Origin: Tethya wilhelma
Taxonomy: Eukaryota > Porifera > Demospongiae > Tethyida > Tethyidae
Length of the DNA stretch: 64,000 nucleotides
Direction of reading: 5' to 3'
Assembly (NCBI GenBank): GCA_964030475.1
Contig: CAXIPT010000007.1
Location: forward strand, 1,275,745 to 1,339,744
In this document: in pieces, positions 35,701-46,142 of the stretch
Numbering within the stretch: position 1 is the stretch's first letter
How the letters are laid out: every line of letters starts with the position of its first letter
Position numbers and translations under genes: made by a program
The notes under the pieces: model-generated
Seen by the model: the letters and a program-made list of their open reading frames with translations, nothing else
Databases searched by the model: none
Told to the model about the DNA's origin: nothing

Positions 35701-38449
35701 TTAATCAATGCAATCCTCTAGCACTGATTTTAACACGTCCTCCAGCTTGCTTGGATCTTTAAACTCTCCACACACAATCTTCTTAAATAGAGTCACTTTA
35801 TCGTGGAAGGATTTCGAGTGCAGTGTCATACGCTTTAGCTCTTCAGACTTTCTCTGAGCTGTGCTGAGAGGCAATGTTCAGTCCATAGCTACCTCCTGCC
35901 ACGCTTTTCTCCAGCTGGTAAAGAAACACCACCTTTTCAAAGTCTGCATTTACAAGATGAGTGAAATCTTTACCAACAGCAATTCAACATACACATTACA
36001 TATACCATATACTTAGTTTTCATGAATAGCACTTTTCTAAATTTTGTTGAACTAGATAAGTTTCGTGGATCAATATCATTAGTGTGTATGTGTTTTTAAT
36101 TGTCTCAGGGCATAAGTATGGCTAAGCTGAGTGTAGCTTGCCAGCTAGTTTGATGTGCAGAGGGTATCTTAGTTCACTTCGGATTGAAGGACAATATTAA
36201 ACTTTTTCTCAACTTGCAGCATAGATTCAGACGTACACACTTACCTGTATTGTACTAGTCAAACCAGTTCTTGTGTGTGTAGTATAAAAGCCAGTCTTAT
36301 ATATAGTACAAATTGTTTGATGTATGTGTGTAGGACTAACAACTCGATATACATAGAGACTCTTGACATAAAACATGTGTGCAACAACATTAGAGGGTGT
36401 GAGTTGGAACAATAGAATGATGTGTGAGTGTATTGTCTTAATAATGGCACTAGGCGTCAACAGTGTATGTGAGTGTGCATGCATATGACCACATACTCTT
36501 TCATCGAACAATTTTGTGAAAATTAACCACGAAAGTTAAGTACTGTGAAAATTAAGTGGCATACAGAGAAAATCATTCACAAGAAACAACTGATAGAAAG
36601 ATAAAAACAAACAAACAAATACTGATAACACCCTAGCCCCCCCCCCCCTCCACACACACACACATGTACACACCTGAGTCTTCAACTTGTATGTAGGACA
36701 TGTGAAAGTTGGCCACCTGACCAGCTGGTTGTTTCTCCTCCAACTCAGCCAGGAGAGGGTAGTGAGTGACATAGAGAGTGAGACACTTCACCTACAGGTA
36801 TGGAGTTCAATCCACACAAACACATGCACATAACAACACAAGCAGATGATAACGTACAGCTTTGTTTACAGACCTTTTCTATAATATTACAGAGGGTAGC
36901 TTCTGATACATATGGCGGTTGAAACCTGGTTACTTGCTTTGTGCTGTAGGCAATATCAGATGGTACATGAAAGAACACACACATATCCGCACTAAGGACT
37001 TTGTCTTGCAAAACAGCGATAGTTGAGGAGTTTTTGCTTCACTTCTGAAAATTGGCCTAGAAGGCAAAAGAATGAACGTCACAACACACTGATGAATTTT
37101 TAGTTGGTTGTGACATGGCAAAGAAAGGTACCCTTTTCTCAGCAGAAACTTCAGGGAACTGTTCTGGTTTAGTAAAAAAGATCATCAAATATTCCATCTG
37201 AACCATCTCTAGTAAAAAAAGTCAATAAGATCCAATGTGAGTAGTGTTTGTGAATTGTTAATGTACTTAAAATTGAGACGAACCTGGCAGCTTGATCGTT
37301 AAGTACACCAGCAAGGAGTGATGGAACCTACTCATGCATGCAAGCACACAAAAAACACTCACAGAAAACAACAACAAAACCCTCAATAAATTCACGGCCG
37401 ATACCGCTACAGAAGTTTAGTTTGCACATCAGTAACTAATATTGCTTGTACCTCTTTGATAGTCTGCTGTAGCAGATAGGATTTCAGATCAGAAAGTGCC
37501 ATCTGTTTGATGGACTTGAGCTCTTCTTGAATTCTCACCAGAGCCTTCACCAAAGAGTAAAACTCAGAAGGTGAGCACTAAAAAGAAGTAAAAGAATACA
37601 GTGAGGGATAAGTACAACATCACTCAATAAGTGAGTGCATGGAAATTCAAATGGTCTTATCTTTACAAACAATCCCAAACCTAAAGGAAGCCTCCCAATG
37701 CCTGCTCAGGCAAGTGCATGACATTGTCTGTATAGTAAATTGTACGGCAAATGCATGGCCGAGCCATTCAGCTAGGTGCCTGATGAGCTGAGGCTTGTAT
37801 ACCTTTTTGTGGTAGGCACGTACTGCAGAGCATCTTCTCCAAATCAGAAATTCTGCAGAGGGAGATCTTTTGAGGAGAGAAAGTCAAACTGATATGGGCT
37901 CTCATTCCATGGAACCGTTCATATCAGTCACAGCATTTTGCCTCTGTTGAATCTTTCTGGAGGAACATACAATACACGCTTCCAATAATTTTTAGCATAA
38001 AAAGAGGACATGAAAAAGGTTCTTACTTTTTGCTTCTCACAGTGTTTCTCTTTCCAAATGGTGTGTGGGTATGATTTAAAATCCAAAACAAACTACCTTT
38101 CTCTGTCTTGTCTCTCTGAAAGAAATTACAACAAAACAAGAAATATAATGTGTCATGTTCCTTTCCATTTCTCTTAATTTGCTGTTAAAACCTGATTGTG
38201 AAATATCTCAAGATTTTCAGCATCTTGCTGTTGAGTCTCATGCAGCAAGAGCCAGTGGAAAATGGCTTCAAATTGCTACAAATGACACAGTTATTACAAA
38301 AAGTTTAGTGAAGAACTAAAGCTTACGTATTGAAGCATACCTAGTAAGAGTGAGCACTCGTTCAAGCTTAAAGTGTTTCAGATGGTGTAGAAAAGCAGCA
38401 AGACAGCAGAGAAACAACAAGGAAGGCAGGCTGACAGTAACCTGAAGAG
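35701..38449 (-). pseudogene. MSH3: MSH3 pseudogene, 3' half (lever/clamp exons, ATPase core missing)
   Basis: Pieces in gene order: ending at 38449, LAAFLHHLKHFKLERVL (lever); near 38270, NLEIFHNQ; near 38100, EKGSLFWILNHT; near 37830, ISDLEKMLCS; 37575-37455, CSPSEFYSLVKAL; near 37310, LLAGVLNDQAA; near 37150, PEQFPEVSAEK; 37010-36870, DIAYSTKQVTRFQPP; 36790-36670, LTLYVTHYPLLAELEE; 35960-35701, FLYQLEKSVAGGSYGLNIA and a C-terminal helix. Human MSH3 has the same order, but the roughly 230 residues with Walker A and B between the clamp and the THYP block are absent: only an intron of about 80 bp lies there. Frames break near 37175 (extra T in a T run), near 37030 and after GLNIA (near 35870). 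It cannot encode a working ATPase. Confidence 0.82.
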
Positions 38450-39190
38450 CTGTTAGAATGAACAAAAAGCAGAGAGCAAGTATAGAATATACATGAAAGT
38501 GTAGCGCCTGCGGCTACCAACTGGCAACTTTATCTTTAGCAGCAATAATACAGCGTCAATTGCACAACCAAAAACTCAGTCTTAATATACAACCATACAC
38601 ATTTTATACTGTTTCCTGTTCAAGCATTACATCATAAGCATTACATAATTATAATAAAGAGTACCGAATACTGTCAAATGTCACAAAAGTCAAAAAATAT
38701 ATATATTCTATAGACAAGTAAGTTTAAAGAACAGCTAGCATGTATCACTATGTATCAATGGAAGTGAGAAAACACGACATGCATGCAGAGAAAAGGTTCA
38801 ATAGCACTTAAAACCACAATTACGGTATAGATATGTGTGCATATGGAGCAATGTTCATAGCAACGTCTTGTACCAGTAGAATTGCTCCTTTTGATAACAG
38901 TCTCAATTTTGTTGAATGTTTGCACAATGTCATAGCAACTTTTCTTATGTTATCTTGTATAAACAGTGCATTCAATTAGCATGTTGTGGTCATGGATATG
39001 AGTTGGCAAAATAAACACAGAAAGTGTATGTTTGTTTTGAGGTTTATGATTAACTCAGTAATACATTTTTATGAAGAAAATGGTACAGCTATAGCTATAG
39101 CAGATCTAATGCTTCAATGGACAGATATAAGCACACACATGCATACTATGATAGCCACTCCCAGCTGCAGATACACACAGTATAATTGGG
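38450..39190. other. Non-coding, upstream of amidohydrolase copy 1
   Basis: AT-rich. Part (about 38815-38990) has a counterpart at 42600-42990, so it belongs to the duplicated block. No gene seen. Confidence 0.5.
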
Positions 39191-39197
39191 TGTATAC

Positions 39198-39205
39198 TAT
39201 AAAAG
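39198..39205 (+). promoter_or_regulatory. TATA box of amidohydrolase copy 1
   Basis: CTATAAAAGA about 105 bp before the start codon; the duplicate gene has a TATA box at a similar distance. Confidence 0.6.
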
Positions 39206-39306
39206 AAGCTGTAGCCTTCACACACATTCACACAAGTCGCTTGAGTGACTGTCAAGTGAATTTGAAACAAATAGAAGAGAAGAAAATTTTACTCTTTCGT
39301 TTCATG

Positions 39307-41190
39307 ATGTCAAAATCAGCCAAAGCCTCTCAATGCGGTGATGGTGAGAGATGCAACTGTCTCAATCCTGCGTTCAAGTACCTTGAGAAGAAGCTGATCA
39401 CTCCGGAAAATATTAAAAAATTGTCTGCAAGGGCCACACAGGTGGACAAGAGCTTGAGCTCTGCAAAACCAGCATCCGTAATGTACACCGGTGGCACCAT
39501 TCGTCCTCTCACTGGTGGAATCGTCAACATAACCGTCGAGGCGATTGGTTTTCACGACGGAATAGTGATTGCTACCGGAACAAAAGATGAAGTGACCAAA
39601 ATCATGGACTTGCAGGGAGTCGACTACACCACTGTGAAGCTGACCGAGGGGCAAACTCTGCTGCCCGGTTTGATTGAGCCTCATATTCACATCATTACCT
39701 CAGCCATGAAGTTGACCTCTTGGAATGATTTTGGTCCCTTCGACGGCCAAGACATGCGTGATCCCTACAGTTCAGTCTTTTTGGAAGATGGAATCAAAGA
39801 AGCAAAGAAAACGCTCAAAGAAGGTTATTGGATCTTGGCACAAGGCGTTGATCCTTCTCTGATGCCTTTCACGGTTGTGGAGGACGGTCTAAATGTGCTC
39901 CAACGTTTCGATGTGGATAAAGTGGATGATATCGAGAATGAGATCCCCGTGTTCATGCTCAGTGCTTCTGGTCACACTGCTTACGTGAACACAACCACAC
40001 TGAAGGAAATTTATGATAAAGCCAAACCTGAAGGTTACGACACCTTCGAAGAGTATCGCAAACACGTGAATGATGGAGGTGGGTTGCAAGAAATAGAAGA
40101 AATCTTCCCAGCTTTGTCTGCATTTCCACAGAGGCAGGTTTTGGAGATGATTCTCACCATTTGGTTCGGTCTCAATGAAGTATTCAACCTTGCAGCCAAA
40201 CGTGGCGTCACTCTGCTCTATGATGCTGGCATGATTTCTGAACAGAAGACTATACTTGAGCTCTACCATTCACTCAGTTCCAGCACACAAGTAAGGATCG
40301 GCTATGCGAAAATGATCACCTCCCTCAACGATGCTAAAGCAGTTGATGAAAAATGGGAACCAGTGAAGGACATGTCCAAGATTTTCCAAGGATCCATCAA
40401 AATCGTCTCTGACGGATCAAACCAGGGACTGACAGGTTATCAGTATGACCCCTACCGATGTGAGCCTGCAAATAACACAGGTCTTTTCAACTTCTCAGTA
40501 GAAGACCTGAACGAGATGGTTAAGATTATCGTCGACAAGGGATGGCCTCTGATGATCCATGGCAACGGGGATAGGGCCATCAATATCATTCTCGATGCTT
40601 ACGAAGGAGCTCTCGGAGGAACGAGTGGTCTAGATAAGGGGCACCGTATTGAGCACTGCTCTCTTTTGGATGACAGTACGATCGAGAGGATGAGGGATTT
40701 GGGAATTTCTCCAAGTTTCCTCATCGGGCACGTCGGCTACTGGGGATATGCTTTCAAGAATGGAATCTTTGAAGAGAAAGCTCAAATGTTGTGTCGTTCC
40801 CAATCCGTTCTCTCAAAGGGCTTACGACTCTCCCTGCACACGGACTACTTTGTGTCTCCCATGGGTCCACTGCGCATGATGGAGCACGCCATCACACGAA
40901 TCATGGAGCAAGACCCTCACGATGGGGTTCTCAACCAAGATGAAAAGCTCACCCCTGCTCAAGCTCTGAGGGCTGTCACCTACGATGCTGCGTGGCAGTG
41001 TCATGTTGATAAGTTTGTTGAATCTTTGGAAGTTGGCAAGTTGGCCGACTACGTGATACTTGGAGAGGATCCAATCACTCGGAAGGATCCCATTGGAATG
41101 AGGAACATACCCATCCTGGAAACCTGGGTTGGGGGAGTGATGACTGGTACCTTGACAGTCACTCCTTCGCAATTTCGAAGATGTCGCTGA
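39307..41190 (+). CDS. Amidohydrolase (amidohydrolase_3 / YtcJ-like), copy 1
   Basis: Intronless, 627 residues. The start at 39307 is chosen because it matches the start of the duplicate gene; an ATG immediately before and a distant in-frame ATG at 38986 lack counterparts. Metal-site motifs: PGLIEPHIHI near residue 124, MIHGNGDRA, RIEHCSLLDD and SLHTDYFVSPMGPL; the end has GKLADYVILGEDP, the usual beta-sandwich closure of this family. These are metal-dependent hydrolases of N-substituted amides or related compounds; the substrate is unknown. No signal peptide. A poly(A) signal AATAAA lies at 41258-41263. It sits on plus between fragments of minus-strand MSH3. Confidence 0.85.
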   Translation: MSKSAKASQCGDGERCNCLNPAFKYLEKKLITPENIKKLSARATQVDKSLSSAKPASVMYTGGTIRPLTGGIVNITVEAIGFHDGIVIATGTKDEVTKIMDLQGVDYTTVKLTEGQTLLPGLIEPHIHIITSAMKLTSWNDFGPFDGQDMRDPYSSVFLEDGIKEAKKTLKEGYWILAQGVDPSLMPFTVVEDGLNVLQRFDVDKVDDIENEIPVFMLSASGHTAYVNTTTLKEIYDKAKPEGYDTFEEYRKHVNDGGGLQEIEEIFPALSAFPQRQVLEMILTIWFGLNEVFNLAAKRGVTLLYDAGMISEQKTILELYHSLSSSTQVRIGYAKMITSLNDAKAVDEKWEPVKDMSKIFQGSIKIVSDGSNQGLTGYQYDPYRCEPANNTGLFNFSVEDLNEMVKIIVDKGWPLMIHGNGDRAINIILDAYEGALGGTSGLDKGHRIEHCSLLDDSTIERMRDLGISPSFLIGHVGYWGYAFKNGIFEEKAQMLCRSQSVLSKGLRLSLHTDYFVSPMGPLRMMEHAITRIMEQDPHDGVLNQDEKLTPAQALRAVTYDAAWQCHVDKFVESLEVGKLADYVILGEDPITRKDPIGMRNIPILETWVGGVMTGTLTVTPSQFRRCR

Positions 41191-41263
41191 TTGTTTAATG
41201 GAACTAACATGCTCAATTTGCTGCTAAAAAGAACTGCTTACTAACTCAAACTATTAGAATAAA

Positions 41264-41600
41264 ATCTGTATTTTTGCCAAATAGGATATAGTGTTCTATT
41301 TCAACATACATATCTATAGGTACTGTTGATCTATTGTGATTATTTTTTTCTATTCAGAATACAAGATCGGCATAATGTCCACCATGTTAGTCATCTACAG
41401 CAGTGCTTTACCGACAAATTATTAGCATTTAATTCACTTTACACGCCTATATAAGTACATTAATTTTACATTGGATATCTTAAAGTCACGGTGTCACTAT
41501 CAATTACAATTTTGGACTAAAAATGTCACAAAATGTCACGATTTCAACTATATAGTGACACAGTTGAGCTTGTACATGGAAATACAAACGACTACAAACA
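41264..41600. other. Duplication junction region
   Basis: Non-coding. The part up to about 41470 resembles 45720-45930 (3' flank of copy 2), marking the right end of the duplicated block. Confidence 0.45.
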
Positions 41601-42482
41601 ACCCCAAACATAAAGGAACCCTCCCAATGCCTGCAAATGTTTATCATAGTAAATTGGCAAGGCATTCAGATGCCTAGCCTTGTATATATCAGTACCTTCT
41701 TGTGATAGGCACTGCAGAGAGAGCTAGTCTTTGAGGAGAGAAACTGATGGGCTCTCATTAGAACTCAAATCGGTCACAGCATCTTGTCTCTGTTGAATCT
41801 TTCTGGAGAAACATACAACACACAATAATTTTATTAAACGATGATATAAAGGGGTTCTTACTTTTTGCTTCTCAAGGCTGGGAAAGCCAAGTGTTGAGCA
41901 CTCTCTTTCCAAATGGTGCATGGGTATGATTTAAAATCCAAAACAAAGTACCTTTCTCTGTCTTGTCTGTCTGAAAGAAACAAAACAATGAAACTATGTC
42001 ATGTTTCTTTCCATTTCTATCACAAACCTAATTGTGAAATATCTCCAGATATTTGAGCATCTTGCTGTTGAGCCTCATATACAGCAAGAAAATGGCTTCA
42101 TATTGCTACAAAATGACATACATAAAAGCCTTCCTAGCGAAGGACTAAAGCTTACGTATTGGAGCATACCTATAGTAAGAGTGAGCACTCGTTCAAGCTT
42201 GAAGAGTTTCAGATGGTGTACGATGAGAGCAGCAAGACAGCAGAGAGACAAGGAAGGCAGGTTGACAGTAACCTGAAGAGCTGTTTAAATGAACAAATAG
42301 AAGAGAGCAAGTACATATATACAACAATATTATGTGAAACTATATTATTACAGTGTACATGCATGCCTTTGGCCATTTTGGAATCTGTGCGGCCTTTCTC
42401 TTCTGAGCCGTCTCCATAGAAATCAGTGACAGTAGAGAATGCACTTTTGTACTCAAACAACTCTTCAGGCAGCTGCTCAAAC
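41600..42482 (-). pseudogene. MSH3: MSH3 middle exons, second degenerate copy
   Basis: Exon 42482-42352 follows in phase from the 5' part of MSH3 (FEQLPEELFEYKSAFSTVT, matching the human IYFEYSHAFQAVTEFY block). Exon 42280-42170 encodes LAALIVHHLKLFKLERVL. The next exon (about 42100-42030) has MRLNSKMLKYLEIFHN and then TAG where copy 1 has CAG. Further remnants near 41960 and 41800 resemble copy 1 at 38100 and 37900. The segment is the direct-repeat partner of about 37680-38449. Frame and stop defects make it non-functional. Confidence 0.72.
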
Positions 42483-43649
42483 CTCAGTCAGGCCAGGTAT
42501 ACCGCTGCAAGTAAGTTTAAGAAAAGTGTGCATGGAAGAGAGAAATCACCCTGGTAAGAGAGACTTGAAATGGTTCACTGATAGCTACTTCAAACAACAA
42601 GGTATACATGCATGTGTGCATGTGGAGCAATGTTCATAGTTTCTGAGAATTAAGGATAAAAATTTCTCAGATATTTCTTGTTGCTATTAAAATTCAATAT
42701 GGAGTGAACTTATTAAAAATCCAATAATATGGAGGGAACTATCATCTGTGATTATAAAAATGAAGGGCAACCTATAGCAATTGTCTTGTACCATAATGAT
42801 AATGTATTAGCTTTTCTGTTGTCAATCATGACCTTGCCTTGATGAATGTTTGCATATAGTGGCTTTCTTGTGCTACATTGTAAACAGTACATTGCCAATA
42901 TTTCTCTTAAATTTGAGTTGCTTCAATTGTGTATTTAATTGTTTTAGTTTGGATTCTACATTTATTGGTATGTTGTTGCCATGGATATGAATTGATACAT
43001 TGTACCAAGGAGGTGTAGACATACAAGTTTACATTGTCACATGAATTAAAGACCTACCCAGCATTAAAAACTATTATAACAAGAGCTCAGAGAGCTTGTA
43101 CCCGTGCGCTGCAAGTGAAGGATCTCTCAAAGCCCACTGAGTCTCATGCAGTTTGCAGTGAGTCAAAATCTGGATACTGCAATATGAAAGTATACGGACT
43201 ACTGGCTACTACGTAATCTAAAGTGGCCTCGTGGCATGAAAGAGCACAGAAACAGAAATCGGCGCTGATTCTGCGATCTTGAAACAAGGAAAACAAGCAT
43301 TTTTCTAACTTCTAAGACGTCTCTTTGCATCACCGAACACGTATGGGCTACTTTTTTTTAACAGACCTAACTTCCAAATCCCTTTTGAGACACTGAAGAT
43401 GCCCTTAACGCCCAAACAGGCGAAAAAGTTGCGGATATTCGACTGCCCAGACAAAACACTTTACTCCTGACCGCGCAAACGTGCACAGGGTAATTATGAA
43501 GAAATTGTATAACTATAATATAATATTATATAGTGTAGGTCATACTATAGGGGAAGTAAAATGATGCACAGACTTATAGGCATGCCTTAATTGTACTACA
43601 CGATTGTCCCATTATCTACAAACCTTACTTGAAGTATACTACAAAAAGC
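42483..43649. other. Non-coding between MSH3 remnants and amidohydrolase copy 2
   Basis: It includes sequence shared with 38815-38990 and a more GC-rich stretch (about 43060-43490) that is absent from the copy 1 side. That stretch has a short open frame (43034-43216) without recognisable homology and looks like an unidentified insertion. Confidence 0.45.
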
Positions 43650-43658
43650 TATATAAAT
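43650..43658 (+). promoter_or_regulatory. TATA box of amidohydrolase copy 2
   Basis: TATATAAAT about 110 bp before the ATG. Confidence 0.6.
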
Positions 43659-43766
43659 AACTGCTATAGCTTTTCTACTCGATCATTGACACAATTTACT
43701 CTCATGCAATTGATGTGTAAATTTTGAGGCAAAACACGAGTAAACGTTTTCTACTGTCTTTTCACA

Positions 43767-45632
43767 ATGTCAAAATCACCCAAAGATGGTGAGCGTTGCC
43801 ACTGCCTCAATCCTGCATTCAAGTACCTGGAAAAGAAGCTGATCACTCCAGAAAACATCGCAAAATTGTCTGCAAGGGCCAGACAGGTGGACAAGAGCTT
43901 GAGCTCTGCTAAACCGGCATCCATAATGTACACCGGTGGTACCATTCGTCCTCTAAAAGATGGAGTTGTCGACACAATTGTCGAGGCGATCGGTTTTCAC
44001 GATGGAGAAGTGGTTGCTACGGGCTCCAAAGAGGAAGTGACCTCCATTATGAATTCATTGGGAGTCGATTATACTGTGGGGAAGCTGACCGACGGGCAAA
44101 CGCTTTTGCCTGGGTTAATAGAATCTCACCTCCATATCATTCCTGCAGCCATGATGATGAACACATGGAACGATTTTGGTCCTTTTGATGGCCAATACAT
44201 GCGTGATCCCTACGATTCAGTTTTTCTGGAAGAAGGAGTTGAAGAAGCAAAGAAATCGCTCAAGGAAGGTTACTGGATTGTGGCACACAGTGTCGATCCT
44301 TCTCTGATGCCTTTCACTGTCGTAGATGGTGGTCTAAACGTGCTCCAACGTTATGATGTGGATACAGTGGATAAAATTGAGAATGAGATACCAGTGTTCA
44401 TGCTCAGCGCTTCCGGTCACTCTGCCTATGTGAACACAGCCGCGCTGAAAAAAATCTACGAAGAAGTCAAGCCACCTGGTTACGATACTTTTGAAGAGTA
44501 CCGCGATCATGTGAATGCTGGAGGTGGGCTGCAAGAAATGGAAGAAATCATCCCAGCTTTTGCCGTAATTCCTGAGGAACAACTTAAGGAGGCAATTCTC
44601 AGCATTTGGTCTGGTCTCAACGATATTTTCGACCTTGCTACCAAACGTGGTGTCACTCTGCTGTATGATGCTGCCATGTCTTATGAGCAGAAGCAACTAC
44701 TTGATCTCTATTTTTCCATCAGCTCCAGCAAACCAGTAAGGATTGGCTATGCAGAAATGATCAATTCTCTCGATGATGCTAAAGCGCTCAAGGCATGGAA
44801 ACCAGTGACAGACGTTGACCAGATCTACCTAGGAGCCATCAAAATCACCTCTGATGGATCAAACCAGGGACTGACGGGTTATCAATACGAGCCATACCGA
44901 TGTGAGCCTGCAAACAACACGGGTATTTTCAACTTCTCAGTGAAAGAGCTGAATGAGATGGTGAAGGTTGTTGTCAGCAAGGGATGGCCTCTTTTGATTC
45001 ACGGAAATGGGGACAAGGCCATCAATAAGGTCCTGGATGCATATGCAGGAGCTCTCGGAGGAACGAGCGGTCTAGAGAAGAGGCACCCTATCGAGCACTG
45101 CTCCCTTTTGGATGACAGTACGATCGAGAGGATGAGAGATTTGGGAATTTCCCCAAGTTCTTTGATCGGACACGTCTGCTACTGGGGTTACGCTTTCAAG
45201 AAAGGCATCTTTGAACAGAAAGCTCAAATCCTAGGGCGCTCCCAGTCTGTTCTCTCAAAGGGGATACGACTCTCCCTGCACACGGACTACTTTGTGTCTC
45301 CCATGGGTCCACTGCGCATGATGGAGCATGCCATCACACGAATCATGGAACAGGATCCACAAAAACGAGCTCTTAATGAAGATGAAAAGATCACCCCTGC
45401 TCAAGCTCTGAGGGCTGTCACCTACGATGCTGCATGGCAGTGTCAGGCTGATCAGTTCGTTGGATCTTTGGAAGTTGGCAAGTTGGCCGACTACGTGATA
45501 CTCGGAGAGGATCCAATCACTCGGAAGGATCCCGTTGGAATGAGGAACATACCTGTCCTGGAAACATGGGTTGGGGGAGTGATGGCCAGTACCATGACAG
45601 TCACTCCTTCGCAATTTCGAAGACATTGCTGA
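43767..45632 (+). CDS. Amidohydrolase (amidohydrolase_3 / YtcJ-like), copy 2
   Basis: Intronless, 621 residues, similar to copy 1 along its whole length (only one start fits both). Metal-ligand motifs are kept: PGLIESHLHI, LIHGNGDKA, PIEHCSLLDD, SLHTDYFVSPMG. Differences are mostly conservative, consistent with selection on both. Poly(A) signal AATAAA at 45717-45722. The pair arose with the flanking MSH3 exons in one tandem duplication. Confidence 0.85.
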   Translation: MSKSPKDGERCHCLNPAFKYLEKKLITPENIAKLSARARQVDKSLSSAKPASIMYTGGTIRPLKDGVVDTIVEAIGFHDGEVVATGSKEEVTSIMNSLGVDYTVGKLTDGQTLLPGLIESHLHIIPAAMMMNTWNDFGPFDGQYMRDPYDSVFLEEGVEEAKKSLKEGYWIVAHSVDPSLMPFTVVDGGLNVLQRYDVDTVDKIENEIPVFMLSASGHSAYVNTAALKKIYEEVKPPGYDTFEEYRDHVNAGGGLQEMEEIIPAFAVIPEEQLKEAILSIWSGLNDIFDLATKRGVTLLYDAAMSYEQKQLLDLYFSISSSKPVRIGYAEMINSLDDAKALKAWKPVTDVDQIYLGAIKITSDGSNQGLTGYQYEPYRCEPANNTGIFNFSVKELNEMVKVVVSKGWPLLIHGNGDKAINKVLDAYAGALGGTSGLEKRHPIEHCSLLDDSTIERMRDLGISPSSLIGHVCYWGYAFKKGIFEQKAQILGRSQSVLSKGIRLSLHTDYFVSPMGPLRMMEHAITRIMEQDPQKRALNEDEKITPAQALRAVTYDAAWQCQADQFVGSLEVGKLADYVILGEDPITRKDPVGMRNIPVLETWVGGVMASTMTVTPSQFRRHC

Positions 45633-45722
45633 TTGTTTATTTCATGCTGATGGAACTGGCTCAATTTGCTGCTAAATTAATGGAATGCTTTGTTGCTTAC
45701 TAACTCAAAATACTAGAATAAA

Positions 45723-46142
45723 AACTGTATTTTGCTGCTAAATTAATACAGTGTTCTACCTGAACTATATCTATAGATAATGTTGAGCTAGCTGCTAAAG
45801 ATTTTTCAATTCAGAACACGAGATGAGCGTGCAAAGCGAAGCGCTTATAATTTTGTCAGTAAAGCACTGCTGCAGATGACCAGCACGGTAATATATGTGG
45901 ACATTATACAAGTACGTTCACGTTGGATATCCTTTACCCAAATAACTTAATGCCAAGCACTACCAAGATTGGTCATGATGTCACGTCCAGGCGCTTCTTT
46001 GTGAATTATAGAGTGATCTTTACCTACAAACTCAAAATACCAAGCACTAGCTACTGCAAGAGACTATATGATCAAATATCTAGGCACTTTTATGAGTGGT
46101 GACATTTACCAAGAGGCATATAATATCAATCTGGGCCCTTAC
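45723..46142. other. Non-coding, left of MSH3 exon 6
   Basis: No gene seen; it is intronic with respect to MSH3 and contains the 3' flank of amidohydrolase copy 2. Confidence 0.5.

Noticed and set aside
38986..39306. N-terminal extension of amidohydrolase copy 1 from an upstream in-frame ATG
   Set aside because: The duplicate gene has no such extension, the extension spans the TATA box, and its composition is non-coding.
43034..43216. 60-residue frame before amidohydrolase copy 2
   Set aside because: No homology, no splice partners, and no counterpart in the duplicated block.
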